Part shown: piece by piece, positions 14,674 through 20,935 of the stretch
How the letters are laid out: each line of letters starts with the position of its first letter
Position numbering within the stretch: position 1 is the stretch's first letter
NCBI GenBank assembly: GCA_964537875.1
Contig: CAZIDN010000049.1
Span: 1 to 27,351, forward strand
Direction of reading: 5' to 3'
From: JAPKZH01 sp964537875
GTDB lineage: Bacteria; Acidobacteriota; Aminicenantia; Aminicenantales; UBA4085
Length of the DNA stretch: 27,351 bases
Made by a program: the position numbers and the translations under genes
The notes under the pieces: model-generated
Database searches by the model: none
What the model was told of the DNA's origin: nothing
Seen by the model: the letters and a program-made list of their open reading frames with translations, nothing else

Positions 14674-17340
14674 TCACATATTCCAGCGATAGGAAACTTT
14701 GAGCAGGAAAATGTTGTCCCCGGGGGCCGTCAGCAGATCGCCCAGGTCGCGGCGCAGCTGGAAATCTCCCGGATGGGCATAATCGGCCCGGTTCTGGGTC
14801 CAGACGAAATAGAGCAGCGATCCGGGGAAATATTCCCATCTCAGGACAACCGTTCCGCGGAGGGACTTCATGTTGAAGTCCGGGTTGCCGAAAAAGAAGG
14901 CCGCGGCCGGCCCCTCGCCGTCCGGGTCGACGGCATAAACGCCGTCTTCGAAGCGGATGGTCGATGCGCCCTCGCCGTAGATGTTAAAGTCAAAGGTCTT
15001 GGGCCGTGCCAACTCCCTGAAACGGCTGTAGGTGCCGACTCCGATAAAGGGCTGAAGGTAGGCCTGGAGCGACAGCTTCGGGGTGAACGTCCAGTTGAGG
15101 CGGAACTCCAAGGAGATGATCTTTTGCTCGATGTGGCCAAAGACGTATCTGGTCCCATAGGTCTCGGTCATCAGCTCGTCCTTGACACGGGTGACCCATT
15201 GGTTATTAGTGGATTCCCGCATGATCTGCGGGCCCAGGGACAGGCTGAGGTTCGACCGTGGCTTCCAGCGGACGGTGACCTGCGCGCTCCACTCCCTGCC
15301 GTTCTCTGGCTGCGTATAGACCGTGCTGTTGCCCTCGATGACGATGGACTTCCGGCTGTCGGTCGCGAGCTGCAGGTCCAGTTGCCAGCCCCAAGGCCTG
15401 AGCGCGAGCGGGCCGCCCCGGGTCATGTTGTTGCTCAGGGTCGGCGGATTATAGGCAAACATCGTGTTGAAGTTCCAGAAGTTGCGAAATACGCACTGAA
15501 ACGAGCCCAGCCAGCCTTCATAGATCCTGTTGCCGCCGAAGTCGTAGTTCCTGGCCACGCCGGCGAAGACGAGCGCCTGTTGGAAGATCTTGCCTGGTTT
15601 TATCCATTGATAGGCGGGGAGGAAAGAGAGATTGACCAGGTCCGAGCCCCCGTATTGGAATCCCGAGTCATTCGGGTTGAACCCGGGCGAAAGCGCTCCT
15701 GCCTGGAGAAGAAAAAGAAGGTTGCCGTTCTGCTTGGCGAAGCTCAGCCGGCCGCCCCAGCCGTTGAGCGATGTGGCGGCGGGGTCCACGTCGATGTGCA
15801 TGGCGTCGGGCCGCTGGAAATAGTGCATCGAGGAATTTTGGAGACGAAGAATGTCCTGGACGTTTCCCTCGATGCGCGTTCCGCCGACCCATCCCCCGAC
15901 GACATAGTTCCGCTTCTTATCGAGGAATGACCAGCCGTCGACGGCCAGGCTGAAGGCGTTCTTATTGAGGATGCCGGTGAGAGAATCGGTCTGGAGGTCG
16001 CGGGTGACGCCCGTGGCCATAAACCCGAATCCGTGCTGGCCCTGATTGATGTCCTTCTGGGCGCGGAGGACGCCGTAGTAGGTGAAGGGTTCGACCTCTT
16101 CTTTCAGGCGAGAACCGAAGGTGTCGACCTCGGCGTACTCGCGGGCCGTCAAGGCGTTGACGAAGCCGACGTTCCAGCCGCCGAGCTTGCCCGTGATCTT
16201 GGCCGCGCCGAGAATCGTCGAACGGTCGGGGAAGTTGACGAAGCCGTCCTGGGTGACATAGCCCTGGGGAGACCTGCCGATTCGCCGGCTGTAGAAAAAT
16301 GTCGGGCTGGGCCAGTTGATGTTGGCGTTGAGGTAGACGCCGCCACGGCCGAAATTGTCGAAAATAGAAGCCCCCTCGATGAAGAAGGGCCGCTTTTCCT
16401 CGTAGAAGGTCTCGTAGGCCGAGAGGTTGACAACGGCCGGATCCACTTCGACTTGACCGAAGTCGGGGTTGACGGAGGCGTCCAGCGTCAGGTTGCTCTT
16501 GAGGCCGATTTTGAGGTCGAAGCCGACATTCCCGAAATATTTATGCCCCAGTTCGAAGGGGTTGCCCTGCTGGGAAGGCCGGAACTGCGCCTGTCCGACG
16601 GAGTAGGGAAGGAATTCGATGTGCCGGCCGGGGCTGATGCCACGGATGCCTTCGAGCCGGGCGAATTTGGAGACGAAGGCGGACTCGTTCTTTGGCACCC
16701 AGGAGAAGGCGGCCTTCTCGTTCTTCCGCTTGATAACCCGCATAAAGTTCACGCCCCAGATGTACGCGTCCTTTTTTGGGAACCGGATCTGGTTGAAGGG
16801 GATCTTCATTTCCACGATCCAGCCGTCGCCGTTGACGACGGCCTTCCATTCCCAAACGCCGTCCCAAGACGTGTCCTCGTTGACATCGTTGGAGAGCACT
16901 TCATCCAGGACCGAGCCGGCCGGGTTGACGCCGAACAGGTAGCCTGTCCTCTTGTCATAATAAGGGTCGACGGCAAAGAAAAACCAGTCGGAATCGGTTT
17001 GGGAGTCCCGCCGTCCGAGGCGGCTGATGATCTGTTTGGGCTGGGAGTCATAGCAATAGGCGGCTACATAGAGCGCCTTGTCATCATAGGCCACCCAGAC
17101 ATGCGTCTTTTCCGTGGCCGGCGCGCCGTCGTTGGGGTCGTTCTGGGTGAAGCCGTCCGCGGGTTCGGTCTTCCAGACTTTCTCCTGAAGGATGCCGTCG
17201 ATGATGACGGCCTCTTCGGCCCGCACGGCCCGTACGACTTTCTGCTCAGGGGCCTTTTTTTCTTCCTTGACCTGTTTGTCCTTGGCCGCCAGGATGAGTG
17301 GCAGAGCCAGCACAAGGAGCCAGAGGGCTGTTTTCTTCAT
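14674..17340 (-). CDS. DUF5916 protein: CBM9-like domain plus predicted outer-membrane barrel (copy 2)
   Basis: The 888-residue product has a signal peptide (about 1-19) and a charged stretch. A CBM9-like domain (about 45-235) opens with VIIDGILQEKVWK and has LYVAAYCYDSQPKQI as its paired strand. The DUF5916 region has FYEEKRPFFIEG near residue 310, matching the position of the motif in the shorter neighbour. The long C-terminal half is rich in alternating aromatic residues and ends in SYRWNM, as in a beta-barrel anchored in the outer membrane. The ATG has GAGGAG upstream. It is related in plan to the gene at 12197 but about 160 residues longer. The two lie in the same direction with 290 bases of repeat-rich DNA between them, so separate transcription is likely. 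Function is unknown for the family. Confidence 0.9.
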   Translation of the reverse strand: MKKTALWLLVLALPLILAAKDKQVKEEKKAPEQKVVRAVRAEEAVIIDGILQEKVWKTEPADGFTQNDPNDGAPATEKTHVWVAYDDKALYVAAYCYDSQPKQIISRLGRRDSQTDSDWFFFAVDPYYDKRTGYLFGVNPAGSVLDEVLSNDVNEDTSWDGVWEWKAVVNGDGWIVEMKIPFNQIRFPKKDAYIWGVNFMRVIKRKNEKAAFSWVPKNESAFVSKFARLEGIRGISPGRHIEFLPYSVGQAQFRPSQQGNPFELGHKYFGNVGFDLKIGLKSNLTLDASVNPDFGQVEVDPAVVNLSAYETFYEEKRPFFIEGASIFDNFGRGGVYLNANINWPSPTFFYSRRIGRSPQGYVTQDGFVNFPDRSTILGAAKITGKLGGWNVGFVNALTAREYAEVDTFGSRLKEEVEPFTYYGVLRAQKDINQGQHGFGFMATGVTRDLQTDSLTGILNKNAFSLAVDGWSFLDKKRNYVVGGWVGGTRIEGNVQDILRLQNSSMHYFQRPDAMHIDVDPAATSLNGWGGRLSFAKQNGNLLFLLQAGALSPGFNPNDSGFQYGGSDLVNLSFLPAYQWIKPGKIFQQALVFAGVARNYDFGGNRIYEGWLGSFQCVFRNFWNFNTMFAYNPPTLSNNMTRGGPLALRPWGWQLDLQLATDSRKSIVIEGNSTVYTQPENGREWSAQVTVRWKPRSNLSLSLGPQIMRESTNNQWVTRVKDELMTETYGTRYVFGHIEQKIISLEFRLNWTFTPKLSLQAYLQPFIGVGTYSRFRELARPKTFDFNIYGEGASTIRFEDGVYAVDPDGEGPAAAFFFGNPDFNMKSLRGTVVLRWEYFPGSLLYFVWTQNRADYAHPGDFQLRRDLGDLLTAPGDNIFLLKVSYRWNM

Positions 17341-17667
17341 CTATATTCTCCTCGAGAATTTTCGGATCGCCAGAATCCGTAAATGAATGGCGTCACCCTA
17401 AATAACGGGCTAACAAGGGATTTTTCAATAGGAAAATGGTGCTGTTTATGAAAATAGGACTTTATTCTTAGCCTGTCCGAGCCCATGGAGCCTCAATTCT
17501 CTCCTTTTTCTCTCCATAGAGAGATACGTAACAACTCCAAGGAAGGTTGCGCGAAGGCCTGCTTTTTTTAACAAATTTCCTTCTTATTTGGGGAAAAAGT
17601 CATTTATTCCTGCTTGGGACTTCATTCAAGTTTCAGCGGTCTCCGGTTTTTCATGTCTGGATCTCCA
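17341..17667. other. 327-base gap without a gene
   Basis: This gap lies between the start of the 888-residue DUF5916 gene and the end of the GntR-operon permease gene. It is AT-richer than the genes around it. A small hairpin (TCTCT/AGAGA around 17510-17525) and a T-run (near 17562-17569) are visible, but they do not combine into a convincing terminator. No strong -35/-10 pair was found for the DUF5916 gene. No coding remnant was recognised. Confidence 0.5.
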
Positions 17668-18384
17668 TTAAAATTCTCTTTTCTCGTAAAACCGGATGGA
17701 CAGGCGGATCGAGACAAACAGCATTCCGGCCATAAGAACGAGGAGGCCTTCGATAAACAGCGGAACGCCGAGCCTGGCCTTGACCCCGGCCATGGCCGCA
17801 AGGATTCCGAGCCCAGGATCCTTCAGGAATTCAGATGTCAAAAGAGGGCGGGTGAGAGAGAACACATTCGCGGCCAGACGCTCGAGCCCGATGAAGATGC
17901 TGCCGAGGACAAGACAGACAACCGCAAAAATAAAGCTGCCGCGACCGAGCCCGTGCCTGAAATAAAAGGGGAAGAAGAGCGCGGCCAGGAAGGCCGTAAA
18001 AAAGAGATATCCGGCGATCTCCTCGACCGAAAAAAGCGATTGGAGATCGATCTGGATGAAGCGCAGCTTAACCACCGAATTCAGGAAGTATCCGTAGACA
18101 AAGGTCCAGGCTGCGCAGACCAAAGCCAAAAATCCCACCAAGACATACCGGGCCGGGGCGATCGTGGACCGCTTGAGCGGAAGACTGGCATAGAAGACCT
18201 CTGTCTTGTACCGGTCTTCGAGGAGAAGCGTGATGAAGACGCAGACCAGGACCAGCCCGATGCCGGAGATCATGAACGGCAAGTTCTGCTGAGAGGGAAA
18301 TGTGAAGTAGAGAATATCGGCCGCAAGGACCAGGAGCCACCACCATCGGCTGACCACGAAATCTTTTGCGCACAGCTTAAGCAT
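17668..18384 (-). CDS. ABC-2 family permease of GntR-linked ABC operon
   Basis: The 238-residue product is a small integral membrane protein with about six helices (near 12-30, 35-52, 80-100, 120-145, 150-170 and 205-228). The cytoplasmic segment EDRYKTEVFYASLPLKR fits ABC-2 permeases of the ABC2_membrane_5 type, in which a similar segment precedes the third helix. It should pair with the ATPase encoded just upstream, whose 3' end overlaps this start by 8 bases. It is the last gene of a three-gene unit: GntR regulator, ATPase, permease. Similar units in Firmicutes (ytr, yhcF-type) respond to cell-wall-active peptides, but the substrate here is unknown. Confidence 0.85.
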   Translation of the reverse strand: MLKLCAKDFVVSRWWWLLVLAADILYFTFPSQQNLPFMISGIGLVLVCVFITLLLEDRYKTEVFYASLPLKRSTIAPARYVLVGFLALVCAAWTFVYGYFLNSVVKLRFIQIDLQSLFSVEEIAGYLFFTAFLAALFFPFYFRHGLGRGSFIFAVVCLVLGSIFIGLERLAANVFSLTRPLLTSEFLKDPGLGILAAMAGVKARLGVPLFIEGLLVLMAGMLFVSIRLSIRFYEKREF

Positions 18385-19243
18385 GGTTTCCCCCTCGCGT
18401 CATATAGTACATGATATCCTCAAGCGAAGCCTTTTCGATGACGGCATTCCCAGCGAAACGGCGCCTGGCTTCCGCGGCATCCGAGGTCAGGGCCTCAAAC
18501 CCGAATTCGCGTTCGCGGATCCCCTTAAAGAATTTCCGGTTGTCATCATTTAAGAGATTGTTCCCGGCCTTGACGACCGCCCATTTCTCCAAGACCTCAT
18601 CTTTGGCCCTGGAAAAGACGATCCGGCCGTTATGGATGAATGTAATGTAATCGGCGATCCTCTCCAGGTCCGACGTGATATGGGTCGAGAAAAGGACGGA
18701 CTTTTTTTCGTCCTGGATAAGGGCCGATAGCCTGGCCAGGAGCTCGCGCCGGAACACGGGGTCGAGCCCCGATGTGGGCTCGTTTATGATCAAAAGATCG
18801 GCGTCATGGGAAAGGGCGAGCGCAATAGAGAACTTCATCTTCATGCCGTGGGACAGTTTTTTGAATTTCTTTTTGAGCGGCAGGCCGAATTCCGCGATGA
18901 GCGACCGGAACAGCGGTTCGTCCCATTTCCTGTAGAATAGTGAAATGGCCGCCTTGATGTCCTGGAGCGAGACGTCTTCGAAAAAACTCGGCGTTTCATG
19001 GACGAAGCCGAGGTGGGACTTAATCTCCGTCTCGTGCTGGAAGTTGTCCTTGCCGAGAACCTTGATTTCGCCCGCATTCCGCCGGACCAGGTTCATGATG
19101 AGCTTGATGATCGTGGTCTTCCCCGCCCCGTTGGGCCCAACCAGGCCCATGATGAAGCCCTGAGGAAGCGAGAACGAAACATCCTTCAGGGTGAAGCCCT
19201 TGTATTCCTTTCTGAGATTTTTGATTTCGAGTGCGTTGTCCAT
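18377..19243 (-). CDS. ABC transporter ATP-binding protein with Asn at Walker B Asp
   Basis: The 288-residue product is an ABC ATPase of the YtrB/YhcG-like group. Walker A is GPNGAGKT (residues 36-43) and the signature is LSHGM, a variant common in this group. Walker B reads LLIINEPTSGLD. The codon AAC gives Asn where the Mg-coordinating Asp is expected, while the catalytic Glu that follows is kept. The switch His is present in FSTHI. A C-terminal extension of about 75 residues follows the nucleotide-binding core. The ATG lies just inside the regulator stop codon (TAATG arrangement) with AGGAGG upstream, so translation is coupled. It probably drives the permease encoded next. Whether the Asn lowers ATP hydrolysis is an open point. 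Confidence 0.9.
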   Translation of the reverse strand: MDNALEIKNLRKEYKGFTLKDVSFSLPQGFIMGLVGPNGAGKTTIIKLIMNLVRRNAGEIKVLGKDNFQHETEIKSHLGFVHETPSFFEDVSLQDIKAAISLFYRKWDEPLFRSLIAEFGLPLKKKFKKLSHGMKMKFSIALALSHDADLLIINEPTSGLDPVFRRELLARLSALIQDEKKSVLFSTHITSDLERIADYITFIHNGRIVFSRAKDEVLEKWAVVKAGNNLLNDDNRKFFKGIREREFGFEALTSDAAEARRRFAGNAVIEKASLEDIMYYMTRGGNHA

Positions 19244-19620
19244 TATTCCACCTCCTTGTACAGCAGCAGAAGCATGTCCTTAAGCTGTCCGATGCCGATG
19301 CCCAGCATCTTGGCCTCGGAAACGGCACCGGCGAGCTTTTCCTCGACGATTTTCATTTTCTTTTCCTTGAGCAGTTCCTGATTCTGGACGGCGACAAACG
19401 TGCCTTTACCGCTGACCGTGTTGATGAATCCTTCGCGCTCGAGCTCATCGTAGGCGCGCTTGGTGGTGATGACGCTGATCTGGAGCTCTTGGGCGAGCTT
19501 CCGGATCGAGGGGAGGACCTCGCCTTCGGCCAGGTCCCCGGAGATGATCTGGGCCTTGATCTGCCTGTCGATCTGCTCGTAGATCGGGTCAGGCGACGAA
19601 TTCGAGATGATGATTCTCAT
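19243..19620 (-). CDS. GntR family transcriptional regulator, YtrA subfamily
   Basis: The 125-residue product has an N-terminal winged helix (about 8-75). It shows the GntR marks PIYEQIDRQIKAQII, then LPSIRKLAQELQIS, then TTKRAYDELEREGFI and SGKGTFVA. A short helical C-terminal part (about 85-125) is too small for a ligand domain, which is the definition of the YtrA subfamily. Members usually repress their own operon, which encodes an ABC transporter, as here. The promoter at 19683-19710 is overlapped by a long inverted repeat (19653-19693) that fits an autoregulatory operator. A GAGGAG site precedes the ATG at 19620. The stop codon overlaps the start of the ATPase gene. Confidence 0.93.
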   Translation of the reverse strand: MRIIISNSSPDPIYEQIDRQIKAQIISGDLAEGEVLPSIRKLAQELQISVITTKRAYDELEREGFINTVSGKGTFVAVQNQELLKEKKMKIVEEKLAGAVSEAKMLGIGIGQLKDMLLLLYKEVE

Positions 19621-19652
19621 CGGCCATTCTCCTCAAAAAACAACTGTGCTCT

Positions 19653-19693
19653 CTGTTTATACTGTATATATCGCACATATACAATATAAACAG
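19653..19693. promoter_or_regulatory. Operator-like inverted repeat over the GntR promoter
   Basis: Two 19-base arms (19653-19671 and 19675-19693) match at 17 positions when one is inverted, with consensus CTGTTTATAyTGTATATrT and a 3-base centre. They cover the -10 box and the expected transcription start. This is the arrangement of a repressor site and is most simply the binding site of the adjacent YtrA-type regulator. Confidence 0.75.
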
Positions 19694-19710
19694 AATTTTT
19701 CATTTGTCAA
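19683..19710 (-). promoter_or_regulatory. Promoter of the GntR-ABC operon
   Basis: On the minus strand a perfect TTGACA (19710-19705) and TATATT (19688-19683) are spaced by 16 bases, about 60 bases upstream of the regulator start codon. The -10 box lies inside the inverted repeat. Confidence 0.8.
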
Positions 19711-19730
19711 GCGGTTTTGAAAAAATGTTT

Positions 19731-19858
19731 TTCTTCCATTTCGTGCGGACTATGGAACACGGAGTCCCCTCGAAGACGGCGAGAGAAGGCTAAACCTTCG
19801 CTCATGGTCGCTGCGACCGTCACGGACTCCGGCCTTCGCTCACACAAAATGGAAGAGA
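19731..19858. repeat. Nested palindromic element of about 130 bases
   Basis: Outer arms 19732-19748 and 19840-19856 are inverted copies of TCTTCCATTTyGTGyG. Inside them GGAGTCC (19761-19767) faces GGACTCC (19824-19830). GAGaGAAGG (19781-19789) faces CCTTCgCTC (19795-19803) around a 5-base loop. GGTCG (19806-19810) faces CGACC (19814-19818). CCTTCGCTCA occurs twice. The whole could fold into a branched hairpin. It has no coding frame and looks like a non-autonomous palindromic repeat. A third copy of the outer arm occurs at 23332-23348. Confidence 0.65.
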
Positions 19859-19866
19859 TTTAATAA

Positions 19867-20100
19867 AAATTAGGGAACATCGTCGCTCAAAACAATTCGG
19901 ACTTCAGAGTCCTCGTTAAAGTCTCAGGTCCGGAAAGCTCATCCTTTTATGTCGATGGCAATGCCAGTGCTTCTGTGGCTGTCAAAGTCGGCACGTACCA
20001 ATGGACGGCCGTGGAAGCAGGTACGCCCTATGGCCAGATGGTTAGCGGAAGCTGTGTCGTCACAGAGGACGTGAATGGGGTTATCGTGATCAATTTTTAG
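19867..20100 (+). pseudogene. Remnant of a beta-rich secreted protein
   Basis: The frame is open from after the TAA at 19864 to TAG at 20098 but has no usable start codon. The reading looks like real protein, for example DFRVLVKVSGPESSSFYVDG, then VGTYQWTAVEAGTPYGQ and CVVTEDVNGVIVINF. The alternating strands suggest an Ig- or PEGA-like domain; the family is not identified. Its front is missing and the palindromic element at 19731-19858 lies exactly where the missing part would be. The same frame continues, with stops, into the barrel remnant downstream, so both may descend from one gene or two adjacent ones. Confidence 0.55.
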
Positions 20101-20220
20101 TCGCATCCATGTCCATGGCTCGACTCGCCCCTAGAACAATGACTCAGGGAATTCCCAGCAAAGGTATAGCGGAATGAAAAAAACCAGAGCACGGTCCAAG
20201 AGGTCCAGGTAACCGCCTAG

Positions 20221-20826
20221 CCTGAGGCCGAGACCCCGCCGCCGGCAAAGGCCGCTCAACCTGTCCCTGTCCCAAAGGAAGCCCACGAAGCTACGACGCC
20301 GCCCGAGCCTGCAAAATACAGATCGGAGGCATTCGGCGGAAGTCTTTTTTCTGGATTTTTTATCAAGCTCGGCTGGATGGCCTCTCCCGATGCGGGAGGG
20401 TTCGGCAAATCTTGGCTGTTGAGCCTCGGCTTTGATCTTGGGTTGAGCCGGAATTTTTCATTCGGCCTTGAGCTCCAGCCGGCCTATCGGAGTTACCCCG
20501 ATATCGATCTGACGATCATCCCCATCATGGAATTCGCCAACGTTAAGATCGGCGAGAACTTGGGACGCTTGATCCCGTTTCTGAAGTTCTTGGATGTCGT
20601 TGGCGGAGCCGGAATCGGGTTGGAGGCATCCTACGCGCGAACCCAATTCGAAGATCAGACGTATACGAATTTCCGGACCCTGCTCGCCTTTCATATCCTG
20701 CTGGGCGGTGAGATCGATTTGAAAAGCGTTCGACTCCTCCTGGATTATCAACTAGCCAGGATTTCCGACCCCAACGTCAGCCCGAATTTCTGGAGGCATT
20801 TTCTCCTGTTCGGGATCAGGTTCTAG
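20221..20826 (+). pseudogene. Decayed gene: proline-rich linker and outer-membrane beta-barrel end
   Basis: After a TAG at 20218 the frame is open to TAG at 20824. It encodes a Pro/Ala-rich linker of about 28 residues, followed by a barrel-like domain of about 170 residues ending in HFLLFGIRF, a terminal-Phe outer-membrane signal. Just upstream in the same frame is NEKNQSTVQEVQVTA between two stops (20167 and 20218), which also reads like protein, so nonsense mutations seem to have broken a longer gene. The ATG at 20377 would give 149 residues with no ribosome site and no signal peptide, so it is unlikely to be a working start. Expression of the fragment cannot be excluded. Confidence 0.6.
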
Positions 20827-20864
20827 TCCAGCCTCGGCTGTTAGGTTTTTGTGGCAGTTTTCTC

Positions 20865-20891
20865 GCGCTGACCTTGTTTCACGCTCAGCGC
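20865..20891. other. Stem-loop between barrel remnant and S41 gene
   Basis: GCGCTGA (20865-20871) pairs with TCAGCGC (20885-20891) across a 13-base loop, in the convergent gap 20827-20935. No T-run follows on either strand, so it is not a standard intrinsic terminator. A shorter CAGC/GCTG hairpin at 20829-20840 is followed by TTAGGTTTTT and is a weak terminator candidate for the plus strand. Confidence 0.35.
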
Positions 20892-20935
20892 CGCTGTCCC
20901 GCCGTACGCTTTTATCATGATGACAGGTCTTGGTT

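Noticed and set aside
14635..15930. Long plus-strand open frame (431 codons) opposite the same DUF5916 gene
   Set aside because: Antisense shadow; composition is dominated by Glu, Arg, Val and Gly from GC-rich third positions and no family pattern is visible.
16033..17382. Long plus-strand open frame (449 codons) opposite the 888-residue DUF5916 gene
   Set aside because: Antisense shadow of a GC-rich gene; the product is acidic, low in recognisable motifs, and has no ribosome site. The minus-strand protein has signal peptide, family motifs and a good start.
17500..17570. Possible terminator (small hairpin and later T-run)
   Set aside because: The hairpin at 17510-17525 and the T-run near 17565 are about 40 bases apart with no stem ending at the T-run.
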